Shown here one piece after another: positions 21,693-33,636 of a stretch of 64,000 nt of DNA. The DNA lies in the NCBI GenBank assembly GCA_003008705.1, contig PDUO01000002.1, forward strand, positions 1,630,898 to 1,694,897, in the 5' to 3' direction. A program made the position numbers and the translations under genes. The notes beneath the pieces were generated by a model. That model saw only the letters and a program-made list of their open reading frames with translations, did not search any database and was not told where the DNA came from. Source of the stretch: Pezicula radicicola. Its lineage: Eukaryota > Ascomycota > Leotiomycetes > Helotiales > Dermateaceae. Within the stretch, counting starts at the first letter, position 1. Each line of letters starts with the position of its first letter.

Positions 21693-22837
21693 CGTGAAAT
21701 AGTTGCTCCTATATGGCAGTCTGCGCGAGTCCGATACTGAATGCTGAGATGTCGCTCAAGGACGAGCTGCGGTAGTGGAGGGAAGGACACATGTAATCGC
21801 AACAGACAATTGTGGAGGACGTGTGGAGTATCTATTTGAATTGCGACGACGGCGTCGTAGGTAGGTGGTTGAAGTGGTGCTTGTCGTCGTTGCCTTCTCG
21901 CTAATCAAGATACAAGGTGTCAAAATCAACGGGGAGCGGCTTTTAGCTGTGCGTTACCCGTTTGGGGGGGGTCCGACTTGCATTTTGATGACGAGAAATA
22001 AGTTTGTAGGATTGTAGGCCTGTTAACCCTAACTAACTCCATAAATATCAACAGTTCCCTAGAGTTGCGATACTCTCAGTAGATGATTTCATGAGAAACG
22101 TCGTTCTAGCTTGCTATGTCCACCTCACGGATTGACAGCAGCTCGCAGTCGAAGCTCCGTTGCTCCAAGCGCCAAGTGCTCCCCACCAGCATTCCTTGTC
22201 CCTCGGCTGGCTTTGGGTTCGTTGAGGATCAGTCAGGGCAATAATCAGGCACATCTCCTGGCGATGACCCAATTGTCGCATAATTCTGGCATAACTTGTG
22301 CTGTGGATGGACAGCACACAGCGCACTTTCACCAGCTTGCTATTCTATGAGATCGTGACCATACCCTCTTACCTAAACTCATGCACCGTAGCATCTGCTG
22401 TGCGCCCAGTACTTCCGTACACAATCCCATTGACAGATAATCCATACACAGCAGCAGCAACTGACCATACGCGCACCAGACCTCTCTACGATAACCACGT
22501 GCGATCCTCTGCTTGGCTCACCAGATTCGACCGCGTGATGGCATAAAACTTCGAGCACTCCCAATACTTGATGTCTCTCTACAGCGCTGCGGCTTTCAGG
22601 TTGTGACTGATCCTTCGAATCTCACCTCATCTTGAATCTACTCTTAGGCAGCCCCTCCTGCTCGTTGCGCGAATCCCGCGAAAATTCCACAGAACATAAC
22701 CCTACTCATCCGACGAAACTAGGCGCGTCAAATTTTGAGCAGGGAGGGGTGTGGTTTATACCGAAACAGCAGAGAAACAAGAGGGCAAGATTGTATAAAA
22801 GAGGCCGCGAAGGTAGGGGCAGGCTATTGCTACAACC
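21693..22837. promoter_or_regulatory. Divergent intergenic region NHX1/SUT-like transporter
   Basis: About 1.1 kb between two divergent start codons must hold both promoters and leaders. It has a G-run (GGGGGGG near 21965). No third gene is evident; the frames here are short and overlap. Confidence 0.5.
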
Positions 22838-24831
22838 ATGGCCGAAGACGCGAGGTCACCAACATCGTCAAGCAGTTTATCTGGAAGTACACGAAACCCT
22901 TCGGCAGAGCGAGTGAAGAACCCGCCTGCACACGAGCAATCGCCATTACTATCTCCAACTGGCGACGGAGTGGACCAGAATGAAAATGATGGGCTTATGG
23001 ACGATGAGGATGATCGATCGCTATTGGGCCAAGATCCCCAAGATGAATGGCAGGAGACAAAGGGCTTGTGGTATATGATCCTTTTGACAATCAGCATTGG
23101 AGGGTTGCAGATTGCGTGGTCAGTTGAACTGTCAAATGGTTCACCATATCTCTTGTCACTGGGACTGAGCAAGTCTCTGATGGCTTTAGTATGGATTGCA
23201 GGCCCAGTCTCAGGGGCTCTTGTGCAGCCGTATATTGGCATTCTTAGTGATAATTGTAGGTCAAAATGGGGCAAGCGGAAACCGTTCATGGTTGTGGGAG
23301 GGGTTGCAACTATGGTCTCCCTGCTCGCCCTGTCTTGGGTAAAAGAAATTGTTGGCGGATTTCTAGGTATTTTTGGTGCGGACCGAGAATCACAGGGCGT
23401 GAAGGTCGCAATCATAGTTGTGGCTGTACTATTTGTTTACCTCCTAGATTTTGCCATCAATACTGGTGAGTTTGTCGTACAGAAAAGTATTGCCCCTACT
23501 AATATCTTGCAGTGCAAGCAGCCATTAGGGCTTTCATTCTTGACTGTTGTCCAAGCCATCAGCAAGGTACTCAAACGAATTTCTCTCCACCTTCTGTGAC
23601 AAGAAATGCTCATCATATTTTACAGAAGCTGCAAATTCAATGGCTAGCCGGGTGGTTGGTGTAGGCAACATCATCGGTTATGTCGCAGGCTACCTCGATT
23701 TGCCCAAGTTCATGTGGTTTTTTGGAAATACACAATTCAAGATCCTCTGCGCCATTGCAAGTATAGCCCTTGCAGCCACCGTTGCCCTCAGCAGTTTTAC
23801 CATAAAGGAACGAGATGCGAGTCTCGAAAAGGCTCCCCCGAAGACCGGTGGCATCTTGACCTTCTTCACGACAGTCTTTAGCTCCATCAGACGCTTGCCT
23901 CCCCAGACCCGTAAAGTCTGCGAGGTTCAGTTCTTTGCCTGGATTGGGTTCTTCCCACAGCTCTTCTACTCAAGTTCGTATGTTGGTGATATATACGTCC
24001 AGCCATTTTTAGAGAAGAATCCGAATATGTCGCCTGCCGAAATAGACCAACTTTACGAGAAGGCCACTCGGGTTGGAACGTTTGCTCTTCTTATTTACGC
24101 AATTACGTCATTGACAACCAATGTATTCCTGCCGTTTTTGATCGCACCTACTTATGATAATCAGAAAGTCTCCTCAGGCGTCTCAGTGCGCTCCCAGAAA
24201 AGTTACTCTACAAGAACATCCCGTTTCTTGGATAGTCTTGTTATTCCTTGGCTCACTCTTCGCCGAGCATGGTTGCTTGCTCATTGCATCTTTGCCGCCT
24301 GTATGTTCAGTACTTTGATTGTCCGGACAGTCTGGGCAGCCACGGTCCTTATTGGGATTGTTGGCATATCCTGGGCTCTGACTCTATGGGCTCCCTTTGC
24401 TATTATCAGTGCCGAGATCAGTAAGCGAGATGCTCTCAAAAGGTCTCAGCAGATTGCAGTCGACGATGATGTGGATGATCAAGCTGGTACGTTGTCATAC
24501 TGAATTGATCGGTTATTTCTACTAACACGAGACAGGTATCATTTTGGGAATCCATAACATGGCCATAGCATCTCCCCAGATCATCGCCACCATCGGCAGC
24601 AGTATTCTTTTCAAGTTCTTACAGAAGCCTAGAGGGACACCTGGTGATAGAAGTCTTTCAGTGGTCTTAGCAGCTGGTGGAGTCTCGACGTTGATCGCAG
24701 CTTTCTTAACAAGTAGGATCAAAGATGAAGTAGAAATACCGGGTGCAATTGAGGAGGGGAGAACTACAAGCAGAAGTGAAGAACGGCCGTTCATTGCAAG
24801 AAATCAGAGCTTTGGTGGGTTGGAGTACTAA
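22838..24831 (+). CDS. Sucrose/alpha-glucoside transporter (SUT, GPH-type MFS)
   Basis: The product belongs to the SUT/GPH sugar symporters, related to fission-yeast Sut1, a proton-coupled alpha-glucoside carrier in the plasma membrane. Exons 22838-23465, 23513-23566, 23626-24486 and 24536-24831 give 612 residues; introns of 47, 59 and 49 nt have ACTAAT or ACTAAC branch points. After an acidic/Ser-rich N-tail (1-72) come about 12 helices. Helix I is GLQIAWSVELSNGSPYLLSLG. The loop motif RSKWGKRKPF (141-150) corresponds to the sucrose-transporter RxKxGRRRPF signature. TVQAAIRAFILDCCP and QQEAANSMASRVVGVGNIIGY are equally typical. The C-tail is short. Exon 2 is only 54 nt. The substrate (sucrose, maltose or another alpha-glucoside) cannot be told from sequence. 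Confidence 0.92.
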
Positions 24832-26057
24832 TACTTGGCACAAATGTATGTCCATGTTTAGTATGAAATTTAAGATAATAGGCTCACGCCTACCTCTGTT
24901 TTCAAGAAGTATCTACATGAGGTTTCAATGACAAACAGACTTTAGAAGGTAAGGTGTGTGAAGTAGCAAGTTGCACTTAGTTGGGTATCTAGCTTGAAAC
25001 ACTCTGATTCGAAGTCCGAAAATTAAGAGATACATCCGTCGGGTGTCGTTATTTCCGGTGCACGGTGTCGTTATTCAACCCTTCGCTTCCAAGTTACTTG
25101 AGCTAACTGAATGACCATCACAAAGGAAGCCTACCATAACATATACAAGCTAGAAGAGCACCCCTCGAAAATTCAGGCCCAGGTCCCAATGGCAACGAGT
25201 TTTAATTCTAACTAAAATGCAGATAACACAGTCTCATTACTTTTCAGTAGTATCAAGGATCAAGAACCAAAAGTCTGGAATAAAGAAAGAGGTATTCGCC
25301 TTCCTTTTTTTTGTACTCTATTATGTCTCGATATATAAAACTAAATGATAGCAAGGTAGCTCATGAGAGCATAACTTCCGGACGCTGCAAATGAAGTTTT
25401 CGTCGAGACGGGACTTTAGATTTCTTGTTGCTTCCGTAAGGGGTCTTTGGTTGTGTGGAAATGTGTAGATCTCTAATCAGTACAAATCTCGTTTGGTTCT
25501 TAGAGCATCTCGTTCAGCTATTAAAGTATTTGGTTCAGACTCAAGGGTAGTATAGTCACCCTTGGCCTTCTTTGCTTCGTTGTGTACCTTTCTATTCAGT
25601 TGTCTATGTCTTCCAAACGAGATATCTACTAGCATGAATAGCATTAATCCTTTGTAAAAGATCATTTTTTGTATTATGGAAATGCATTGAATATTTTGGA
25701 ATCTGCTTTGTACTGTTGACTTCGCTTGACCCTTAGTCAAAACCGCTGGTATTGATATGTGAGTAGAATTTAGTATATGTTCATACTCTTTCTAAGGTTA
25801 TATAGCTATTTAGAGATCTGAAGTAGTTGCTATACCTATTGGATTATGCTGATGATCTGAAAAGATATGTCTTCATGCTCGGTAACCTCATCACGTCGCG
25901 TATTCATCACTTTCAAAGAACACATTTACCCCGACATGAAGTGAATGTGTTTCTCAGCCTTCTTTTTTCTCCAAAGGTGAAAATGTCAGAAACTTCTTAG
26001 CATACAACATTCTCGGTCCTTCGATCCTTCCATTGTTTACAAACACAACCCACAACG
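24832..26057. other. Intergenic region without supported genes
   Basis: About 1.2 kb, AT-rich. The longest frame (25477-25740, minus, 87 codons, Lys/Glu-rich end) shows no recognisable domain and no splice partner; I do not call it. Confidence 0.5.
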
Positions 26058-26144
26058 ATGGAGAAAGAGAAAGAGCGAGTGATTCCACTTGGATTCTTTC
26101 AAAGGTAGGTTCTCCCTCTTCCACAATCATCATCAATTTCAATC

Positions 26145-27158
26145 ATGTCTAAAAACGCGAACGTACATCCGTACTTACATTATTCTAGTGATTCCTCTCA
26201 ACCATCTTCAAGTCAACCACCCTCAAGCCAACCACCCCCAAATCACACCAACACCCACAGCCGCGCAATATCAATCTCCAGCTCCAGTTCACTCTCCACC
26301 GTTTCCACCATCACAACGCCCTCACCTCTAAAAGATGCCTCACCATCGTCACCCAACCCATACACAACAATCAAACCCTCCTCCAACCTATCACCCACCC
26401 AAAAAGCTCGATTAAAAACACTACTCCTAGACCGAGAAATCGAACGCGTCAAAACCCTCATGCATAAATCATGGTTCGCACTCAGCCAAAAAGACAAATC
26501 AGAACGTATAAATCGACAAACTACCCACAAGAAATTACTTCAGCGTAATGGATTTAAAGCTCCGCATGATACCTGGTATGATTATTTTCATCCCGAGAAT
26601 GAGGTTGCGATTGAGCGTTTGCCGGATGGGAGTGGATGGAGGGTTTGGGCTTGTGAGAGGGTTAGGGGTCATTGCTTTGATGATGATGCTGAGTTAAGGA
26701 GGGAGAGGAAATTGAGGAAGGCGAAAAGGCGTGCAAAGAAGGAGGCGAGGGAGGAGTTGAAGGAGATTAAGAGGCAGGAGAGGAAGAAGGTCCATAAGCA
26801 GTTGTTTGGGGTGGAGGGGGGTTTAGATGATTCTGAGAGTGAGGGTGAGGGTGAGAGTGATTCGAATGAGGAGGGTGATGATAGTGAGACTGAGGATGTG
26901 GAAGAGATTGATGATGGAGTTATGGAGGGTTATGTAGATGAGGAGTTTGATGAGGATTTGGAAGTTGAAGAGGAAGATGAGGAGAGTGAGTTTGAGGCTG
27001 ATGAAAGTGATGACGATGGAAGCGAGGATGATTATCATCTGCCCGGTACTGTCAAGGAGGGAAAAGCTACATTGAGAAATCATAATCGTAGTCCGGACAG
27101 GAAGGGAAAGGCGAAGAAGAGTAGACCTGGTTTGCTTTCTGCTAAAGGTTACTATTAG
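26145..27158 (+). CDS. Hypothetical Ser/Pro-rich then acidic protein
   Basis: I do not recognise the family. The single-exon reading gives 337 residues. Residues 1-85 are Ser/Pro/Thr-rich. About 88-185 form a compact block (ARLKTLLLDREIERVKTLMH; HDTWYDYFHPENEVAIERLP; WRVWACERVRGH). Then follow a very basic helix (about 186-222) and a long Asp/Glu-rich stretch (about 228-310), which suggests a nuclear or chaperone-like protein. An alternative start exists: ATG at 26058, 15 codons (MEKEKERVIPLGFFQ), then an intron 26105-26188 (GTAGGT...TTCTAG) joining in frame to DSSQPSS, giving 338 residues. Otherwise that upstream ATG is a 16-codon uORF. Codon third positions change from C/A-rich to G/T-rich halfway through (see findings). 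Confidence 0.7.
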   Translation: MSKNANVHPYLHYSSDSSQPSSSQPPSSQPPPNHTNTHSRAISISSSSSLSTVSTITTPSPLKDASPSSPNPYTTIKPSSNLSPTQKARLKTLLLDREIERVKTLMHKSWFALSQKDKSERINRQTTHKKLLQRNGFKAPHDTWYDYFHPENEVAIERLPDGSGWRVWACERVRGHCFDDDAELRRERKLRKAKRRAKKEAREELKEIKRQERKKVHKQLFGVEGGLDDSESEGEGESDSNEEGDDSETEDVEEIDDGVMEGYVDEEFDEDLEVEEEDEESEFEADESDDDGSEDDYHLPGTVKEGKATLRNHNRSPDRKGKAKKSRPGLLSAKGYY

Positions 27159-27685
27159 ATTAGACTACTGGTAGAATCAATGATACAACTAAGTTATTGA
27201 GTTGATCTGCATTGCCAAAGCCTTTGTTGTCTAACTGGGTAGGTAAGAAGTGCTGGAGTAGCAATAATGCCTCCATCATATTTGTGACTAAGAATAGAGG
27301 AAAGCTGGACACTATTCACTCTAGGAACTGCAGAACTGTTGAATAACCAAGGTGGCTTAAACGAAGTATTTTGACACACTAAACGTGAGCATTTTAGGAG
27401 TATTTTCCGCCATGCTTTATGCTCGTGACCTAAGTTCTCCCTAGAACGTCTATAAAATCTAGTTAGCGCCCGAGGTAGTAATCTCACGTTGTAGTATACT
27501 AAAGTTCAAGTGTGACGCTTCATTCAAGGACTAAAGAATTCGATCCGCCTGTTCCTTAGGCACAGTACTTCAACTCAGTAACAGACTTAGCCAGGCTAAC
27601 AATCATCATTTAAACTAATACATTAATCTACCAACTAAAGCCCCTCGCCTAGAAAAGGATACAATTAAAGTTAAAGGTAGATGAT
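27159..27685. other. Convergent intergenic region
   Basis: This is about 0.5 kb between two 3' ends, plus-strand acidic gene and minus-strand oxidase. Only short frames and likely 3' untranslated sequence are visible. Confidence 0.5.
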
Positions 27686-29953
27686 CTAATCATCCAAAGA
27701 ATAATTCACAAGTCCCTTGCTCTCACAAGCAGTAGTAGGAATAACAACACCCCTCGATATCAAGCACAAAGGATCATACTTCTCCTTAATAGAAACCAGA
27801 CGATTGAAGTTCTCCTCACCCCATACCTCAGCTGCCTTACTATACGGAGCGCTATATTCGGAAACGAATAATTAGTAACTCTTCAATCTACGATATACAA
27901 GTGGTGTAGGAAGGGTTTGGGGAAAGTGAAGAACAGTAGCTTACAGGTAGTTTGGATAATCGTAAATGGGAGGTGCGTTAAGAGATTCTTGGTACTCGCG
28001 CATGTAATCCATCATAACTTCATCTCGTTGATCAACGTAATCGGCGTTACTTTGGTTGGACCACATTAGCGAACTGAGTGTGATGTGGGCACTTGTTGAA
28101 TGTGGCCATGCTGTTGCATTGTCATTGGTTGCGGCGGTACCGTTCCAGTTGGGGAACATGTCTATGATTTAAGTCAGTAAGAAGATTCTACATAAATCTT
28201 AAGCAAGGGAGGAAAAATATACTTACATTCAGAAACCCAAAGAGAGTTAGCAGGATCCTCTCCTCGTGCAAGAAGACCATTAATAGTCTCCTTGTAAATA
28301 GCAAGAGTATTTTCCCAAAGGTCATTGGAAACACTAGTATGACTCTTTCCTCTGAAAATGGTACTTTGACCATACGGATCTATTCTCAATCAGTATCATC
28401 ACCAATAATCCAGAGACTAAGAAGAGAAACTTACAGTTGGAAGACAAAAACTCCTTCAAGTTCTTCAAACTATAAGCCGACACACTAACTGAGTTGGCAT
28501 CATTATAAAATGCGCCATAAGAAGCATTAAACCCCTCGATAGATCCAAAATATATAGCATTAACCTGCAAAACGAACTCTCGTTCCGTAATCGGCGCAAC
28601 AGCGGAAGGATAATCGGGATCCTTGAAGTAATAAATAAGAGCAGGCATAGCATCAGGATCAGTATTATTTTCGAAGAAGTTGTTGACGATGGGGAATAGA
28701 GCATCTTTTTTGGATTCGGAATAAACGAAGGCTCCGACTTGGACTTCTCCTGGGTCGGGGTAGGCTCGTGAGTAGAAGTTTGTGATTACTCCCATGCTGG
28801 CTGCCCAGCCACCTCCGGTACAGGCCCAGAAGATGTCGCTGTATTGGTTGTATGGGTTTGCGTAGAGGATTGTGCCGTTTACGAGAACCATTTCTACACC
28901 TACGAGACTGTCGGCTCCGACGCCGTATCGGCCTGCCTGGTAGGCGATACCACCACCCAAAGTGAATCCTCCAGTACCTTCTTCATGTTAGCGGAAGGCT
29001 TTTTGTGGGAGTATGAGGTATATAGGAGCGAGCTTAACAATCGAGACTCAAAATCTTTTGCGAGAACCTCTGCTCTGTGAAGAATGCGTTCATTGGCATT
29101 TCACATAGAACAGCTCCACTGTTCAACTAAGCAAAACTCGAGGACAGACTTCAATCCTCTCAATTTCATCTCTCTTTGAACCACCAGAATTTATGTTAAC
29201 CAAAAGAGAGAGAGAGAAGAGCACCATACCAATAGTAGTAGATCTAGCACCCAAAAAAGCCCATCCAGTGCCATCCAACTCATCATAAACATGACCACTC
29301 TTAGTACCACCACCGATCTTCAAGATAGCAGGCTCATCATCATTAACAGGATCATTAACAATAACATTATTCATGTATTGCAAATCAACGATCAACGATT
29401 TGGATTGAGCACCTCCACTTGAGAAATGACCTCCGCACATGATTGCAAATGCGTCTTCCCAGAGATCATGGTATTGGGAGTAGAATTGCATTATTATGCT
29501 GACGTCTGAGGCTGTTCTGGGGTAGACTATTGCTTCTGGCCAGGTTTCTAGTTGTTTCTAGTTGATTGAGGTGTTAGCATTTCTTAGAGGTTCTCGGTGT
29601 AAAATTAAAAAAATAGTAGCTTAAATTTCAAGTATTTGAAGCAAAGAGAGAACAATTGATAAGGCATAAATGAGGCTGCAACGAAGAGAATGGGGTGTTC
29701 TTACAGGCCAGACGCGAGCAACAGTCGAACCATATTGAACGCTCAGTGGTAAAGCCAAAGTGGCATTAGCACTCAAAGCCGAAGAGAGAGCATCGAGAGC
29801 TTCGCTAGTACTGGTATAGTTGCCGGCGAAAGTAGCAGTAGGAGTACTAGGAACGTCATAGTCGTATCTCAAACCCTGCCAGCCAGCCTTTGCGCTAACA
29901 GTTGCAGCACATAGTGCAACAGGCAACAAAGACTTCATGATAAATTGAGCCAT
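27686..29953 (-). CDS. Secreted BBE-like FAD-dependent oxidoreductase
   Basis: The product is an FAD-linked oxidase of the PCMH/berberine-bridge type, which oxidises carbohydrates or secondary metabolites with O2. Six exons (29953-29705, 29557-29230, 28977-28435, 28379-28227, 28161-27945, 27851-27686) give 551 residues; introns are 147, 252, 55, 65 and 93 nt. There is a signal-peptide core (LLPVALCAATVSA). The FAD domain includes LETWPEAIVYPRTASDVS and GGHFSSGGAQS, whose His127 would be the covalent flavin link. The segment GTGGFTLGGGIAYQAGRYG lacks the Cys that forms the second flavin bond in bicovalent members. VEMVLVNGTI and the C-terminal YSKAAEVWGEENFNRLVSIK with KYDPLC (BBE domain) complete it. 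Many Asn-X-Ser/Thr sites fit secretion. I chose MAQFIMKSLL; MKSLL five residues later is equally possible. Substrate unknown. Confidence 0.9.
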
Positions 29954-31040
29954 TACAACTACCCTAGAAAGAGTATTTGCTCTTAAAACAAAGAGTAAAA
30001 AGAGTGTAAGAGGTGATGAAAGGAAAGGAAAACGTAGAGAATTCCACTCCATCATATACTTATTCTCTAAGTCGGTGAGCTTCCATCTAGACCTTGCTTT
30101 TTTACAATGGGGAATCTCCGGAGTCGTAGACTCGTTCTTCTAGCCTCTTGTCAAGGTTCCCATGATGCATTTGCAGATTTGCTATATCGCGTATCCACAA
30201 CAGCGCACTGTAAGTATTGACTAAAAGCCGCAAGATCGCTTGCTTCTCCTTGTGGTGGATTCCCTATGGATTCCGTTTGTCGGAGAGCGGAAGCCTCAAG
30301 GTGCGTCGCAAGTGGATCGTTGACTAAAGCTATAGAACATTATGGATGATTTATTCTAAAAAGTAGAGTCTTTAGGTCGTATGTAACGTATGTTTGTATA
30401 TCCATAGTCGAGTAGATCGACGGTGTGATCAAAATCCTGAAGTAGTGGGGATACTAAGCCGGCGACATCGGAAATTATTTGGCGAGGGGAGCGGCTGTTG
30501 AAAAATACAAGCAGTGCCGTTCCTCATCGTGAGCACATTATCACATAACAATACCATGCAGTTCGAAGTGGACAATACAAAGTCAATTTGAATGACTTCA
30601 TGGGATACAATCATGCGATACTGTGGATCCTGACATTTTAATCTGATTAGATAGGGATCTGGCCTATCCCAATTTCCCATCGGTTGGGTCTTCTGCATTG
30701 CATTTTAAGCGAGCTCTTGCCAGCAAATCAAGAGTCTACCGTACCTGCCTACTTGGGCCACTCTTGCATTTACTGGGACAGTTTGATCCGCTCAAATTGA
30801 AAGCTGTAGAGCACGCACGCTGTACTGTGAAGGTAGATGTGGACTTTGCGGACTTTGTGGACTTCAAGTTCACAGGCGGTTCCTTCAAGAATCCTGGATA
30901 CAGAAAAAAGAAAATACAACAACAATCCCAGATCGTTAGAGAAACACTACTATCTCCTTCGTAGTCATGATACAAGTCCGATAGTAAAGATGCAAATACC
31001 CAGCCAGCCATCCAATACCTTGTACACCAACAGAAATTCA
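29954..31040. other. Intergenic region
   Basis: About 1.1 kb containing the oxidase promoter and the 3' flank of the next minus-strand gene. Short overlapping frames only; nothing recognisable. Confidence 0.5.
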
Positions 31041-33268
31041 TCATAGCAAAATCCTTAAAGCCACCCATCCCGCATTTCCCCAAACCCTCCACGAGACCCA
31101 AAATTCCTGTACAAACCCTAGACTACCAACTTCATTGAGAAACACACTCAGCGCCATAAACCGCAGAACTGCAGAACTGCCAACACCCAAATTTGCAGTC
31201 ACAAGGCCCCATGCCAATGCCGCTGCCTCCCTATAAGTCAAAATCCCCGAGTTAGTTGACTTATTCTAAATGGCTCAGGAGTGGTTTAGGGACAATGAGC
31301 AATTGAACCCTCGAAGGGTAGCTTTAGTTGTAAGAGCTTGAGACTTACCAGTCCTCTTCTCTTGCCTCTTCGTCGCCCTCAGTGGCATACTTGCCTCCGT
31401 CAGCAGGGTGATATGTAGCATTAGGATCCAAAGCGTCCTTGATTTTCGATTTGGTAGGCGATTTAGAGATAAAGTCGTCTGTTGAGCCAACAGACTCTGT
31501 TTTCCTTGGACGACCACGGCCTCGCTTTAGAAGTGCCGGCTTTCTTGGGGCGTGAACTACAATTTCAGATTCCTCCTCCCCATAGTCTGATTCTGGCTTA
31601 AGTTTCATGCCTTCTGCGGCTGCCTTGGAAGTTATCTGTTCTGTGAACAGGATACTAGCGCTCAGAAGAGCGCTTGGCTCAAGACTACGAATGGAAGTCC
31701 ACTTTTCAAAGTCAGTATTCATGCCTCAGGAGAGAGTTATCTCATTAAAGGAGAAAAGGATGGGGCAGTTGTCGTAAAAAAATCTGCCAATCCAAGTGAA
31801 CTCCTTTGAGTTATACATACCAGACCAAGAGTGAGCCCTGAGATGAGGACATCCCATCCCACAGCACTGACAGCTGGGTGCTCGCTAATTGCACCGAATA
31901 GTCTAGCGACAGCTGTAGGGCTGCGGTCGAGAGCGGACCGGTGTTCAGATTTGAAAGGGTGCAGCAACGTGTGCCGGTAATAATGGCTTTCAGGAGCGTT
32001 CAAGAATAGTGCCACAGTGCTTGACTTGAGGTGCAAGAGTGCAGAAATAGTGGAAATAGTACGGAAAATCGTAAGGTAGGTCTTATGTGCTGAGTGAGGG
32101 CCTTCCGGGACAGTGCCCCATCGCTGTGGAAGAACATAAGGAAGCAGGAGCATACCACGAGGGAGAAATTGCGAGAGGTGTATGGTCGTTGCAAAGGAGG
32201 GCGTGTTAGATGCGTAAGGTATTAGAAAGGTAGCTGTCATTGAGAAGATAAGAAAAGCGATATAGAAGGCTGGATGGGGAAGCCACCCATCGGGTTTTGT
32301 TGGTATGATCTTCGCCTTGATCCGAGAAAATCTAGAGTATGTGAGAAACTTTAAACTTAAGCTATAGGAAGAATGACTAACTTAGATGGAGTCGCAGACG
32401 ACGAGGACTGTATTGATTCCTTGGAGCTCTTTGGCAACGGCACTGGAGTAAGTAGCATCGCTACAAAAAAGAGGTTCTGTGCATATGACAAGCTCACGAC
32501 TTGTCCAAGCAACTGGAAGGCCAAGAGATTTGGGATATTACGCCTACGGCCTTCTATGGCGAGGAAAGTAGTCCAGGAGATACCAGCAAGATTGAGCTGC
32601 TGGCTCCACCAGAAGTAACGAGCCTTTTCAGCCACGAACTCGTAGGTATCTTGGTATAGAGGAGTCTCGTCGAGCCATCTCACAAGCTGAAATCTTCCAG
32701 GATGCTCTCCACCTCGAAATGCACCTTTGTCCCCAAAGAAACTAACCAAGCCATGTTAGATTAAGCTTCAAATTGTAGGGAGTTGTACATACCTGGTAGG
32801 GAGTTCGATACCTCTCTCATCCGCCCAAAGACGGTAAGACAACCAAGCGACACTTCCGCCAAAGTAGGTCGCAGTAAGTAAGCTCAGTGAAGCGAGAGCA
32901 ACAAAAACCTTCACATGGCCAAATCTCCGGTACTGGCGTTCCCTAGCGGCTGATGATGGTGGTGCAGCGAAGTACGAGCGGTAGATGGTGTTTCCAGCGA
33001 CGGCTGAAAGTCCTACAGCAAGGAGGAGATCGGTGCCTCTTACAAAGGTATGAACGAAGCTATGACCATCAGCGTTGATATTCCAAAGCAAACTCCAGAG
33101 AGTCGTCCGACCCAGACAACTGGCTATATGAGTCTAAAGAGCCAATAAAGTTAAGATATGCCACCATTTCTACGCCTCACCCCTTGCGTGAAGCAGGTAC
33201 GCGCACGTGATATCTTAATAGAAAGGCTTCCCTTACCTTGGTGATGGTTCCAGTTCTACAGGAGCCAT
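31041..33268 (-). CDS. Conserved-looking polytopic membrane protein of unknown function
   Basis: I do not recognise a named family. Six exons (33268-33237, 33119-32793, 32741-32382, 32331-31821, 31701-31349, 31230-31041) join in frame to 590 residues. Introns are 117, 51, 50, 119 and 118 nt. Several hydrophobic helices are clear: GTDLLLAVGLSAVAG, VFVALASLSLLTATYFGG, LNLAGISWTTFLAIEG, LLGQVVSLSYAQNLFFVAML, FYIAFLIFSMTATFLI and GWDVLISGLTLGLW. The block RYFWWSQQLNLAGISWTTF followed by EGRRRNIPNLLAFQLLGQ looks like a conserved core. Between the last helices lies a charged cytosolic-type segment containing KRGRGRPRK, an AT-hook-like string odd in a membrane protein. The product could be an ER or plasma-membrane protein. 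It diverges from ARL3. Confidence 0.78.
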
Positions 33269-33636
33269 GTTTTCTGTGTCTATCTTAGAAACTCAAGAGT
33301 TCTGAGCTCACAATATAAACCTAGAATAAGTTGTTTATGCCACCGCGTCACATTAACCGTCGCGCTTGTTACCAGGTTACAATCACATGATATATTTTGA
33401 GGCAGCAAGGAGGCCGCTTTAAGGATTGGGTTCAGCCGCGCCTCAGCCTTGGAGTGTCGATTGGCGATCAGTTCTGGACAACACTTTACTTGTGAGGCAT
33501 GCAATATTGAGAGTTGGCTTCAAGAGATGTCGCATCAGTGAACCTCATCCCTGTCTACAGCTCGCTCTTATGAGGACGCCTCCGCATATGGAGTCAGACC
33601 CTTCAGTCCCCACGGCATCAACTGCTTCGTAGCACC
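33269..33636. promoter_or_regulatory. Bidirectional promoter, membrane protein/ARL3
   Basis: Only 368 bp separate the two divergent start codons, so both promoters lie here. I see no specific operator motif. Confidence 0.5.

Noticed and set aside
25477..25740. 87-codon minus-strand frame with a Lys/Glu-rich end, considered as a transposase remnant
   Set aside because: No transposase motif could be identified; too short to support.
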